DNA from: an uncultured Clostridia bacterium
GTDB taxonomy: Bacteria > Bacillota > Clostridia > Christensenellales > Aristaeellaceae
Assembly: GCA_946408995.1 (NCBI GenBank)
Contig: CAMJUL010000021.1
Span: forward strand, 1-52,369
DNA: 52,369 nt
Reading direction: 5' to 3'
The translations under genes and the position numbers were made by a program. Position 1 is the stretch's first letter. Each line of letters starts with the position of its first letter. The notes beneath the pieces are model-generated. The model saw nothing but the letters and a program-made list of their open reading frames with translations, made no database searches and had not been told where the DNA came from. Below are positions 31,287 through 39,236 of this stretch, piece after piece.

Positions 31287-33028
31287 ACAAAAACAAGGCG
31301 GCGTTGAAAAGGCTGCTCGCTTACGCGCGCCCTCACCGCCGGGACCTGGCGGCCTCCGTGCTGTGCGCGGCGGCGGCCGCGGCCTGCGCCCTTCTGATCC
31401 CGGTCTGGTCCGGCAGGGCCATTGACGCCATGACGGGCCTGAAAGGGGTGGAGATGAGCCGGGTGGGGACGGCGCTGATGTGCATCGCCCTGGCCGCGGC
31501 CCTGGCCTCCGCGGCCCAAAGGGGGCTTGCCCTGGCCAACAACCGGATCACTTATTCCATTGCCAGAAGGCTCCGGAACGAGACCATGGAAAAGCTGCAC
31601 CGCCTTCCGCTGTCCTACCTGGACGCGCACCCCACGGGGGATTTGGTCAGCAGGATGATCTCGGATGTGGATACCCTGACCGACGGGCTCCTGATGGGGC
31701 TGACCCAGCTGTTTACGGGTGGGGTGACCATCCTCGGCACGCTGGGAGTGATGCTGGCCCTGGATCTGCGCATCGCCCTGGCGGTGGTGCTCCTGACCCC
31801 TCTGAGCCTGTTCATGGCGGGCTTTATCACCTCCAGGACCCAAAGGTATTACGTGGATCAGGCCCGGGTTCGCGGGGAGGAGACCGCCCTGATCAACGAA
31901 ATGGTGGAGGGGCAGAAGGTGGTGCGCGCCTTTGGCTATGAGGAGGAGGCCCTGAAGGAATTTGACCGTCTCAACGAGGAACTGCGGGAGGTCAGCCGGA
32001 AGGCCACCTTCTTCTCCTCCCTGACCAATCCCTCCACACGCCTTGTCAACAACGTGATCTATGCCGCCGTATGCGGTTTTGCAGCCTGGCTGTGCATGGA
32101 CGGAAGCATCACGGTGGGGGAAATGAGCGTGTTCCTGAGCTATGCCAGCCAGTATGCAAAGCCCTTCAACGAGATCAGCGGCGTGGTGGCCGAGCTCCAG
32201 AACGCCCTGGCCTGCGCGTCCCGGGTGTTTGAACTGCTGGACGAAAAGGACCAGGTTCCGGACGCCGCGGAGCCCGCCGCGCTGACGGCGGAGGGCAGGG
32301 TGGAGATCGAGGACGTGTCCTTCTCCTATGTCCCGGAGCGGAAACTGATCGAGCATTTCAACCTGAAGGTGGAGAAGGGAAAACGGGTGGCCATTGTCGG
32401 CCCCACCGGCTGCGGCAAAACCACCCTGATCAACCTGCTGATGCGCTTTTACGACGTGGACCGGGGCAGCATCCGGGTGGACGGTGCCGACATCCGCGGA
32501 GTGACCAGGCATGCCCTGCGAAGAAGCTACGGCATGGTGCTGCAGGAAACCTGGCTCAAAAGCGGAACGGTGCGGGAGAACATCGCCTATGGCCGGCCGG
32601 ACGCCACGGAGGAGGAGATCCTCCGGGCGGCCAAGGCTGCCCACTGCCATTCCTTTATCCGCAGGCTGCCAAAAGGCTATGACACGGTCCTTGGGGAAAA
32701 CGGCGGCTCCCTGTCCCAGGGACAGAAGCAGCTTCTGTGCATCGCCAGGGTGATGCTGATCCTGCCGCCGATGCTGATCCTGGATGAGGCCACCTCCTCC
32801 ATAGACACCCGGACGGAAGTGCTGATCCAGGAGGCCTTCTCCCGACTGATGAAGGGCCGCACCAGCTTTATCGTGGCCCACCGGCTTTCCACCATCCGGG
32901 ACGCGGACACCATCCTGGTCATGCGGGACGGGCACATCGTGGAACAGGGGAATCACGAGACCCTCCTGGCGGGGGGAGGCGTCTACGCAGGGCTCTACAA
33001 AAGCCAGTTTTCCGGGGTGGCCACCTGA
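31268..33028 (+). CDS. Heterodimeric ABC exporter, catalytic-site subunit
   Basis: A 586-residue half-transporter: six membrane helices (about 20-300) and an ATPase domain with Walker A GPTGCGKTT, signature SLSQGQKQLL, Walker B MLILDEATSS with the catalytic glutamate, and H-loop IVAHRLST. With LSQGQ instead of LSGGQ and a complete Walker B and H-loop it matches the partner subunit of the asymmetric exporters. The ATG at 31268 has AGGAGG upstream and overlaps the previous gene by 19 bases. A shared terminator follows at 33036. The pair lies after the cell-division operon but behind its own terminator, so functional linkage to division is not implied. Confidence 0.93.
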   Translation: MPRGGINKNKAALKRLLAYARPHRRDLAASVLCAAAAAACALLIPVWSGRAIDAMTGLKGVEMSRVGTALMCIALAAALASAAQRGLALANNRITYSIARRLRNETMEKLHRLPLSYLDAHPTGDLVSRMISDVDTLTDGLLMGLTQLFTGGVTILGTLGVMLALDLRIALAVVLLTPLSLFMAGFITSRTQRYYVDQARVRGEETALINEMVEGQKVVRAFGYEEEALKEFDRLNEELREVSRKATFFSSLTNPSTRLVNNVIYAAVCGFAAWLCMDGSITVGEMSVFLSYASQYAKPFNEISGVVAELQNALACASRVFELLDEKDQVPDAAEPAALTAEGRVEIEDVSFSYVPERKLIEHFNLKVEKGKRVAIVGPTGCGKTTLINLLMRFYDVDRGSIRVDGADIRGVTRHALRRSYGMVLQETWLKSGTVRENIAYGRPDATEEEILRAAKAAHCHSFIRRLPKGYDTVLGENGGSLSQGQKQLLCIARVMLILPPMLILDEATSSIDTRTEVLIQEAFSRLMKGRTSFIVAHRLSTIRDADTILVMRDGHIVEQGNHETLLAGGGVYAGLYKSQFSGVAT

Positions 33029-33035
33029 ACCCAAA

Positions 33036-33086
33036 CAAAAAAACACCGTTTTCGTCCGGGGATCCGGCGGAAACGGTGTTTTTTTG
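33036..33086. terminator. Bidirectional terminator between ABC exporter and queF
   Basis: AAACACCGTTT and AAACGGTGTTT flank an inner CCGG/CCGG stem; A-runs on one side and T-runs on the other give U-tracts for both strands. Confidence 0.85.
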
Positions 33087-33089
33087 TCC

Positions 33090-33581
33090 TCAGGCCCGTC
33101 CGGGCACGTTTTCGGGATGCGGGTCATGGCCGGACAGCCGCTGCCAGGCAACCTGTTCCCAGGGAGTGCCGGGACGCCCCCAGTTGCAGTAGGGGTCGAT
33201 GGAAATGCCGCCCCGGGGATTGAAGCGTCCCCAGACCTCGATGTATTTGGGATCCATCAGGGCCCGAAGGTCCTCCATGATGATGTTGATGCAGTCCTCG
33301 TGAAAATCTCCGTGGTTGCGGAAGGAGAACAGGTAGAGCTTCAGGCTTTTGCTCTCCACCATTTTTTCGTCCGGGACGTAGGAGATGGTCACCGAACCGA
33401 AGTCCGGCTGGCCGGTGATGGGGCAAAGGGTGGTGAATTCCGGGCAGTTGAACTTGACAAAATAATCGTGGTCCCGATGGCGGTTCATGAAGGTCTCAAG
33501 GACCTCCGGGGCATACTGGTCGGAATAAACGGTGCCCCTGCTGCCCAACTGGGTCAGGGATTCCTGCTGCTTGTCTCTCAT
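33090..33581 (-). CDS. queF: NADPH-dependent 7-cyano-7-deazaguanine reductase
   Basis: A 163-residue unimodular QueF (YkvM type) that reduces preQ0 to preQ1 in queuosine synthesis. Catalytic cysteine C53 and aspartate D60 are in [17 protein letters not shown]; the QueF motif [15 protein letters not shown] is at 76-90, and H94-E95 (FHED) complete the substrate site. The ATG at 33581 is preceded by AAGGAGA; the upstream in-frame extension to 33824 lies within the neighbouring gene and is proline/arginine-rich noise. It follows the EF-Tu-like gene by 26 bases on the same transcript. queA is 4 kb away; queC, queD, queE and tgt are not in the window. Confidence 0.93.
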   Translation of the reverse strand: MRDKQQESLTQLGSRGTVYSDQYAPEVLETFMNRHRDHDYFVKFNCPEFTTLCPITGQPDFGSVTISYVPDEKMVESKSLKLYLFSFRNHGDFHEDCINIIMEDLRALMDPKYIEVWGRFNPRGGISIDPYCNWGRPGTPWEQVAWQRLSGHDPHPENVPGRA

Positions 33582-33607
33582 GGGTTCGTCTCCTTGAAGG
33601 GTTGGTT

Positions 33608-34591
33608 TCAGTCGGTGAAGGGAAGAAAGCCGCTGCGGGCGGCGGCGATGGCCGTCAGACGGAGGGCCCCGTTGTAATGGAGGTTCAGCCGTCCGCCGCC
33701 GGTCCATACCGCCTCCCGGTCCAGAACCAGCTCCGCCTCGGCGCATTCCCCGCTGCGAAGCAGGGTGCGGGGGGGCAGGCGGTGGTTTTCGGGCCCCGCA
33801 AGGAAGTGCAGGTGCGCGCCGCATTCCTGCCGGGTCTCCGGAAAATACACCGTGACGCCGCTTCCGTCCGGGACGCTGGCGACCCCTGTCACGGTGTCCT
33901 CCAGGTTCATCACAAGGCAGGGGAGGCGTTTCCCGTGAAGGGTCTTCTCAAGGGGCGGACGCTTCCTGAGTTCGTCCAGGGCGTCGTCCAGCTCGCTCAG
34001 GGCGCCTCCGAAGGGGCCCTTGGGATGGGCCTCCATCTGCTCCACGGCCTCGCGGTAATTGCCAAGGACGCATTTGACCGGCCAGCGGCCCGTGTAGTCC
34101 TCCACCAGCTGCTCCGATTCCACGCGGATATTGGAGATGCGTTTGGCGGAGCGGGCCTGTCCGAACAGGCTGATATAGAGGATTACCTGGGAAATGCCCA
34201 GGATGCCCAGGGCGCGCAGCTGCCCGATGGCGTTCCGGCCCATGCCGGTCCGCCCGTTGATGACCAGGACCGCAGCGTCCGGGGGATCGGGCATGGCCGC
34301 GAGGCAGCAAAGCTGCTCGTCCCCGGCCGTATCGGTGATGTCAAAGGACCGGAGGCGGCCGTGGAAGGCGCACGTCACGGCGCGTACATGGGCGCCGCCG
34401 ATCCACCCGTTCCCGTCGGGGTTGGAGGCGGAGCCGACAAAGCGCCGGCGGGGGGCGCACAGGTCCTCGTAAAAAACCTGGTTGGGCAGGTCATTCAGGG
34501 CAAAATAGCGGGCCAGGGAGGCCAGAAGGGTGGTTTTGCCGCTTCCTTCGTCTCCCAGGAAGATCACGCTGACAGGGGCGGACTCACTCAT
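33608..34591 (-). CDS. Degenerate EF-Tu-like GTPase-fold protein
   Basis: A 327-residue protein that follows EF-Tu along its length: P-loop GDEGSGKTT (13-21), a switch region, G3 motif DTAGDE (87-92), then [20 protein letters not shown], which mirrors EF-Tu [20 protein letters not shown]. The guanine-specifying NKxD is missing; YISLFG occupies its place, so nucleotide specificity may be lost or altered. The final 80 residues resemble the beta barrel of EF-Tu domain III, but domain II is short or absent, and EF-Tu is about 395 residues. The ATG at 34591 follows GAAAGGAA. It precedes queF on one transcript. It may be a regulatory or tRNA-binding paralogue rather than an elongation factor (inference). 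Confidence 0.65.
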   Translation of the reverse strand: MSESAPVSVIFLGDEGSGKTTLLASLARYFALNDLPNQVFYEDLCAPRRRFVGSASNPDGNGWIGGAHVRAVTCAFHGRLRSFDITDTAGDEQLCCLAAMPDPPDAAVLVINGRTGMGRNAIGQLRALGILGISQVILYISLFGQARSAKRISNIRVESEQLVEDYTGRWPVKCVLGNYREAVEQMEAHPKGPFGGALSELDDALDELRKRPPLEKTLHGKRLPCLVMNLEDTVTGVASVPDGSGVTVYFPETRQECGAHLHFLAGPENHRLPPRTLLRSGECAEAELVLDREAVWTGGGRLNLHYNGALRLTAIAAARSGFLPFTD

Positions 34592-34636
34592 GACGTTCCT
34601 TTCTGCCGCAGGGCTCGGGGGAAGTGAAAACAGTTT

Positions 34637-34666
34637 ATTATAGGAGCCGGGCGGGGCAAAAGTCAA
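34637..34666 (-). promoter_or_regulatory. Promoter of the EF-Tu-like/queF operon
   Basis: TTGACT and TATAAT with an 18-base spacer on the minus strand, 46 bases upstream of the start. Confidence 0.75.
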
Positions 34667-34703
34667 TATTGCGCCGGGGAGAGACAAAAGCGCCTTTTTG
34701 TGG

Positions 34704-34709
34704 TATGCT
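34704..34709 (+). promoter_or_regulatory. Possible extended -10 for the SH3b/RCC1-like gene
   Basis: TATGCT preceded by TGG, 61 bases before the start codon; no clear -35. Confidence 0.45.
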
Positions 34710-34769
34710 GGAATGCGCCGGGCGCCGGACGCCCGGCGGAAAAGGCATACAGGAAAGGGACGAATTGGA

Positions 34770-35939
34770 ATGACCCTGAAAAAACGCGTTTGGTTTTACT
34801 TGGCGGCGCTGGCCGTCTGCGCGGTCCTTTCGCTTCCGTGGGCAGGCGCTTTGGCGGACACCCTGGGGTTTGCGCGCCTGACGGATTCCACTAACGTGCG
34901 CTCAGGCACCACGGTCAAGGGCGGGGCGCTGGATCCGGGGAACGTGATCTACCGGCTGAAGGAAAACGATATCGTCTATATTTTTGAGACCCAGGTGGGG
35001 ACCGACGGGGATCTGTGGTATCACATTACCTGCCAGTACAATGACGAGGGCAGCCTCCGCCCAAGGCAGGGCTGGATCTCTTCCCGGTATGCCGAGACGG
35101 GCCTGTATGATCATGTGAAGGCCATCAGCGCCGGGAACAACGGGTTTCTGGCTTTAAGGGAGGACGGAGGGGTCCGGGGAGCGGCAAAGCTCGGGAACGC
35201 CACCTCTGCCTTCTACCGGGAACTGGAGGGCCTTCAGGGGGTCGTCTCCGTCTGGGCCGGGGAGGATTTCTATGCCTGCATTTTTGAGGACGGGCGGGAA
35301 TTCACCCTGGGAAGGGAACCCGGGAGCCACCCGCTGATCACGGCGGGGGAAGTGGCCTTTGACGTTTTCCAGCGGGAACGCACCGTCCTGACCAGGGACG
35401 GGGGGCTGTTCTCCACCGCGGATCTTGCCTGGGTGTATCCGGAGACCATGCCGGACCTGACGGGGGTGAGGGAAGCGGTGCAGCGGCAGGCCAGCCTGTT
35501 TGTCCTCCTCGGGGACGGGACGGTGGCCTGCGCGGGCATGGACAGCGGCATCTTCTTTATCATGGAGGAGGAAATGCCGGATTTTTCCGCCCTGTCCGAC
35601 ATCGTTTCCATCGACACCGTGCTCTGGCATCCCCAGGATGTGTATTTTTATGAGGTGTTCGCGGCGGTGGACAGCCAGGGGAAGGCCCATATCAGCCCCC
35701 GGGCGGTGGAGATCCTGACCGACGATTGGACCGATCTGACCCGGATCTCCCTGGCGGCGGACTACCTTGTTGGGGTCCGGGCCGACGGGCGGGTCTACGC
35801 CGCGGGCAGGCAGAAGGAGATCTTGGAGGAGGTGTCCCAATGGACGGACATCATCGACGTTTCCTGCGCGGACAAGTACTGCGTGGGGCTCAGGCGGGAC
35901 GGCACGCTGGTCTTCGCGGGCAAATTCGATTTTGAGTAA
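34770..35939 (+). CDS. Exported protein with SH3b domain and RCC1-like repeats
   Basis: A 389-residue protein with a signal peptide (residues 1-29, cleavage probably after AGALA), an SH3b-like domain (about 33-112: RLTDSTNVRSG, then GDLWYHITCQY and GWISSRYAE), and beta-propeller-like repeats of the RCC1 type (AISAGNNGFLALREDGGV; VRADGRVYAAGRQ; DVSCADKYCVGLRRDGTLVFAG). No membrane anchor or sortase motif is visible. SH3b usually binds cell-wall glycan and RCC1 propellers bind proteins, so an outside wall-associated binding protein is likely. The ATG at 34770 has AGGAAAGGG upstream. Divergent from the EF-Tu-like/queF operon. Function unknown. Confidence 0.7.
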   Translation: MTLKKRVWFYLAALAVCAVLSLPWAGALADTLGFARLTDSTNVRSGTTVKGGALDPGNVIYRLKENDIVYIFETQVGTDGDLWYHITCQYNDEGSLRPRQGWISSRYAETGLYDHVKAISAGNNGFLALREDGGVRGAAKLGNATSAFYRELEGLQGVVSVWAGEDFYACIFEDGREFTLGREPGSHPLITAGEVAFDVFQRERTVLTRDGGLFSTADLAWVYPETMPDLTGVREAVQRQASLFVLLGDGTVACAGMDSGIFFIMEEEMPDFSALSDIVSIDTVLWHPQDVYFYEVFAAVDSQGKAHISPRAVEILTDDWTDLTRISLAADYLVGVRADGRVYAAGRQKEILEEVSQWTDIIDVSCADKYCVGLRRDGTLVFAGKFDFE

Positions 35940-35944
35940 GGGGC

Positions 35945-36607
35945 CTACGCTTTCCGGTCCGCCTCCGGGTCCCCGCCGTAGAGGCGGCACAGGTCCTTCA
36001 GGGTGCAGGCCTCGCAGTCGGGCTTCCGGCTGTGACAGACCCGGCGGCCGTGCCAGATCAGCCAGTGGTGGGCACGGCTCCATTTTTCCTCCGGGATCGC
36101 CTGCATGAGCTGCTCCTCCACCTTTTCCGGGGTCAGGGCATCCGCCAGCCCCAGGCGGTTGGCGGTCCGGAACACATGGGTGTCCACGGGAATGGCGTTT
36201 TTCCCAAAGGCGAAGGCCAGGACGACATTGGCGGTCTTCCGGCCCACGCCGGGCAGCCGGGTCAGTTCCTCCAGGGTGTCGGGGACGCGGCCCCCAAATT
36301 CCTCCCGGATCATGCGGCAGGCGCGGACGATGTTTTCCGCCTTGCTTTTGAACCCGCAGGAGCGTACGTAGCCGTAGAGGATCTCCGGGGTGGTTTCGCT
36401 CATGGCTTTGACATCCGGGAAATCCCGGAAAACCGCCGGGGTCACCTGGTTGACCCGCTGGTCGGTGCACTGGGCGGACAGGATGGTGGCGACCAGGGTC
36501 TCATAGGGGTTGGTAAAGTGCAGTGCCGGACCGGCATCGGGGTACAGCCGCTCCAGTTCCTGAAGGATCCGTGCGTTTTTTTGGGACCGTTCCTTGTCTT
36601 GCGTCAT
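35945..36607 (-). CDS. nth: Endonuclease III
   Basis: A 220-residue bifunctional DNA glycosylase/AP lyase that removes oxidised pyrimidines. The helix-hairpin-helix LPGVGRKTANVV contains the Schiff-base lysine K124; D142 (PVDTHVFR) is the catalytic aspartate; the 4Fe-4S cluster is bound by C191, C198, C201 and C207 (spacing 6-2-5). Length is standard. GGAGG precedes the ATG. Monocistronic, with its own TTGACA promoter; it converges on the SH3b/RCC1-like gene with a five-base gap and no obvious terminator between. Confidence 0.95.
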   Translation of the reverse strand: MTQDKERSQKNARILQELERLYPDAGPALHFTNPYETLVATILSAQCTDQRVNQVTPAVFRDFPDVKAMSETTPEILYGYVRSCGFKSKAENIVRACRMIREEFGGRVPDTLEELTRLPGVGRKTANVVLAFAFGKNAIPVDTHVFRTANRLGLADALTPEKVEEQLMQAIPEEKWSRAHHWLIWHGRRVCHSRKPDCEACTLKDLCRLYGGDPEADRKA

Positions 36608-36642
36608 GGCGGGCCTCCGTTTTTCAAGGGGATTTCAGGCCG

Positions 36643-36672
36643 ATTGTAGCCTTTTTTGCGCCCGGGTGTCAA
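36643..36672 (-). promoter_or_regulatory. Promoter of nth
   Basis: TTGACA and TACAAT with an 18-base spacer on the minus strand, 36 bases upstream of the start. Confidence 0.8.
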
Positions 36673-36732
36673 CGGCCGGAGGGACAAAAGGCTTTTTTTT
36701 CTTTCAGGGCTGCCGGGAGGGCGAATTGGCGG

Positions 36733-36761
36733 TTGAAAGTTGCCTGGACAAATGGTATAAT
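36733..36761 (+). promoter_or_regulatory. Promoter of mscL
   Basis: TTGAAA and TATAAT with a 17-base spacer and a TGG extended -10, about 100 bases before the start codon. Confidence 0.8.
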
Positions 36762-36862
36762 ACCCAGGAACGGAAAAGAAAAGACCCGGTATCCGGCGCG
36801 TACCGTGAAGGAAGGGGCGCCGCCGGCAGGGTTCAACGTCAATCATGGAGGAGTGAACGGGT

Positions 36863-37258
36863 ATGAATAAGCTGCTCAAAGAATTCAAAGACTTCGCCAT
36901 GCGCGGCAACGTCGTGGATATGGCCATCGGTGTTGTCATCGGCGGCGCCTTCGGCAAGGTGGTCACCGCGGTCATCGACATCTTCCTGACCCCCATCATG
37001 GAAGCCCTGCCCAAGCTGGAAAACGGCGGGACCGGGTTTGTCGGCTCCCTGATCAGCTTCGTGGCCGTCCTGGTGGAATTCCTGCTGACCGCCCTGGTGC
37101 TTTTTGTCATCGTCAAGGCCATCAACAAGGCCAAGAACATCAACAAGAAGCCCGAAGCCCCCAAGGAAGAGCCCCGCAAGTGCCCCTACTGCCTGACAGA
37201 AGTGGACAAGAAGGCCACCCGCTGCCCCCACTGCACCAGCGACATCGCGGGCAAATAA
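36863..37258 (+). CDS. mscL: Large-conductance mechanosensitive channel with C-terminal zinc ribbon
   Basis: MscL opens under membrane tension to release solutes during osmotic downshock. Residues 1-95 are a normal MscL: N-terminal helix LLKEFKDFAMRGNVVDMAIG, the pore helix VVIGGAFGKVV and a second helix (65-90, SFVAVLVEFLLTALVLFVIV). The usual C-terminal helical bundle is replaced by a basic linker and a CPYC...CPHC zinc ribbon (C107, C110, C121, C124). The gene is 131 residues, normal in length. GGAGG is located ten bases before the ATG. It has its own promoter and terminator. The ribbon lies on the cytoplasmic side, where it could stabilise the pentamer or sense metal or redox state (inference). 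Confidence 0.92.
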   Translation: MNKLLKEFKDFAMRGNVVDMAIGVVIGGAFGKVVTAVIDIFLTPIMEALPKLENGGTGFVGSLISFVAVLVEFLLTALVLFVIVKAINKAKNINKKPEAPKEEPRKCPYCLTEVDKKATRCPHCTSDIAGK

Positions 37259-37284
37259 GCCTGCTGCCTTACGCGGAAGCTTCA

Positions 37285-37309
37285 GCCGCCCCTTCCGGGC
37301 GGCTTTTTT
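37285..37309 (+). terminator. Terminator after mscL
   Basis: GCCGCCC and GGGCGGC with a five-base loop followed by six T residues. Confidence 0.9.
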
Positions 37310-37323
37310 AACGAAAGGATCGT

Positions 37324-38376
37324 ATGAGGACAAAAGATTTTGATTATGCCCTGCCGGAAAGGCTGATCGCCCAGCACCCCCTGGAGCAGCGGGACTTGGC
37401 CAGGATGATGGTCCTCTCCCCCAAAAACAGGACGAGGGAGGACAGGGTCTTCCGGGACCTGCCGGAGTACCTTGCCCCCGGAGACGCCCTGGTGCTGAAC
37501 CAGACGAGGGTGATTCCCGCCCGGCTCCTGGGGGAGAAGGAGGATACCCATGTGCCCTGCGAGATCCTGCTGCTTCGCAGGCTGGACAAGGATACCTGGG
37601 AAACCCTGGTGCGCCCGGGACGCCGGCTGCGCAAGGGCGCCCGGGTGCGGTTCGGGGACGGCGCCCTGACGGCTGTCATCGGGGACACCACCGACGCGGG
37701 GGGACGGGTGGTCACCTTTGCGTATGAGGGGGTTTTTGAAGCCGTTCTGGACGCCCTGGGGGAGATGCCCCTGCCCCCTTATATCCACGAAAAGCTCCGG
37801 GACCCGGAGATGTACCAGACCGTGTATGCCCTTAAGGAGGGCAGCGCCGCGGCGCCGACGGCCGGGCTGCATTTTACCCCGGAGGTGCTTTCCCGCCTGC
37901 GGGACAAAGGGGTGCACGTCATTCCGGTGCTGCTGCATGTGGGGCTGGGTACCTTCCGGCCCGTCAAGGAGGAGGACGTGGAAAACCACGTCATGCACGA
38001 GGAATACTATGAGGTGACGGAGGAAGCGGCCCGGGAGATCAACGCCTGCAGGGCGGCGGGCGGCCGCATCGTCTGCGCCGGGACCACCACCGTCCGCACC
38101 CTGGAAAGCGCCGCGGACGAGGCGGGCGTGGTCCACGCGGGCAGCGGCATGACCCGCATCTTTATCCGTCCCGGGTACCGTTTCAGGGCCTGCGATATGC
38201 TGATGACCAATTTCCACCTGCCCCAGAGCACCCTGCTGATGCTGGTCAGCGCCATGACGGGGCGGGAATTCGCCCTGGAATGCTACCGGGAGGCGGTGGA
38301 GAAGGAATACCGGTTTTTCTCCTTCGGGGACTGCATGCTGATCCTGGACAGCGTTCCGCCGGAGGAGACCCTTTGA
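37324..38376 (+). CDS. queA: S-adenosylmethionine:tRNA ribosyltransferase-isomerase
   Basis: A 350-residue QueA that transfers and rearranges the ribosyl group of SAM onto preQ1 in tRNA, giving epoxyqueuosine. The family signatures are MRTKDFDYALPERLIAQHPL at the start, NQTRVIPARLLG, AAPTAGLHFTPEVL, HVGLGTFRPVK, GRIVCAGTTTVRTLE and MLMTNFHLPQSTLLMLV. Length is typical. It follows the mscL terminator by 14 bases with GAAAGGA before the ATG and no recognised promoter of its own, so it may depend on mscL read-through or a promoter inside mscL. queF is nearby; the rest of the pathway is elsewhere. Confidence 0.95.
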   Translation: MRTKDFDYALPERLIAQHPLEQRDLARMMVLSPKNRTREDRVFRDLPEYLAPGDALVLNQTRVIPARLLGEKEDTHVPCEILLLRRLDKDTWETLVRPGRRLRKGARVRFGDGALTAVIGDTTDAGGRVVTFAYEGVFEAVLDALGEMPLPPYIHEKLRDPEMYQTVYALKEGSAAAPTAGLHFTPEVLSRLRDKGVHVIPVLLHVGLGTFRPVKEEDVENHVMHEEYYEVTEEAAREINACRAAGGRIVCAGTTTVRTLESAADEAGVVHAGSGMTRIFIRPGYRFRACDMLMTNFHLPQSTLLMLVSAMTGREFALECYREAVEKEYRFFSFGDCMLILDSVPPEETL

Positions 38377-38381
38377 ACAGG

Positions 38382-38428
38382 ACAGGGCTGCCGCGGTTTT
38401 TCTGCTTCCGCGGCAGCCCTGTTTTTTT
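38382..38428 (+). terminator. Strong terminator after queA
   Basis: ACAGGGCTGCCGCGG and CCGCGGCAGCCCTGT form a 15-base-pair stem followed by seven T residues. The esterase gene converges on it, 17 bases away. Confidence 0.9.
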
Positions 38429-38444
38429 GTTTTGGGAAAAGCGG

Positions 38445-39221
38445 TCACCGGGGACTGGTCCAGAGAAAATGCATGGACAGGGGAAGCTGCTTTTCCCAGT
38501 CGGCCTCGCAGTGCTCCCCGCCCGTCTGGCAGTGGAGGCGCACGGCGCAGCCCCGGTCCCGGAGGGCGAAGGCCGTCTCCCGGTTTCGCCGGAAGGTCGG
38601 ACTGGTCCGGTCGGTCCTGCCCTCGTCGGCCTTTCCAAGGGCCTCTTTGCTGCCCCAGGACAGGTAGACCCGGGTGTCCGGACTGATGGGGCAGGAGCGG
38701 ATGTCCCGCGTAAGCTTGGGCATGCAGAAACCGATGGCGCTGGAGAGGCAGGCGGCCTTGGAGAAGACCCCGTTATAGCGGACCACGCCGTACAGGGCCA
38801 TCAGGCCGCCCATGCTGCTGCCGCCGATGCCGGTGCATTCCCGGAAGGGAAGGGTGGGCAGTTCCCGGTCCACTTTGGGCTTGATGTCCTCCACGATCCA
38901 GCGCATCGTTTGGTCCCCCAGTCCCTCAAAGCGGGAGAAGAACCCCCGTTTGGCGGGATAGGGCAGGTATTCGTTCAGCCGTTCGTCCCCTTCATGGCCG
39001 CACTCCATGCCGATGATGATCATTTTCTTTTGCCAGCGGTCCAGGAACCGGGACAGTCCCCAGGATTTGCCGTAGGTGGCGTCGGAATCCAGGAACAGGT
39101 TGTGCCCGTCAAAGAAATACATGACCGGCGCCCGCTCCCCCTCCGCGAGGTCCGGTACGTAGATATGCAGCGGGCGGTTTTTGCCGTTGGGCGTGTAAAT
39201 AAAATCTTCCTTGAAAAGCAT
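38445..39221 (-). CDS. Alpha/beta-hydrolase esterase (EstD/enterochelin-esterase-like)
   Basis: A 258-residue cytoplasmic alpha/beta hydrolase. The pattern HIYVPDLAEGERAPVMYFFDG with DGHN is typical of the esterase D / enterochelin-esterase superfamily; the nucleophile elbow is GGSSMGG with serine 136 and the likely catalytic histidine lies in GGEHCEADW. No signal peptide. Relatives hydrolyse acylated sugars, feruloyl or siderophore esters. It follows a GDSL hydrolase by 15 bases, so both may act in turn on esterified substrates (inference). Catalytic acid not assigned with certainty. Confidence 0.8.
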   Translation of the reverse strand: MLFKEDFIYTPNGKNRPLHIYVPDLAEGERAPVMYFFDGHNLFLDSDATYGKSWGLSRFLDRWQKKMIIIGMECGHEGDERLNEYLPYPAKRGFFSRFEGLGDQTMRWIVEDIKPKVDRELPTLPFRECTGIGGSSMGGLMALYGVVRYNGVFSKAACLSSAIGFCMPKLTRDIRSCPISPDTRVYLSWGSKEALGKADEGRTDRTSPTFRRNRETAFALRDRGCAVRLHCQTGGEHCEADWEKQLPLSMHFLWTSPR

Positions 39222-39236
39222 ACGGCGCAGGTCCTT

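Noticed and set aside
31333-31551. Methionine-starting minus-strand frames within the ABC exporter genes
   Set aside because: They overlap membrane-domain codons of a clear ABC protein and have no independent coding signal.
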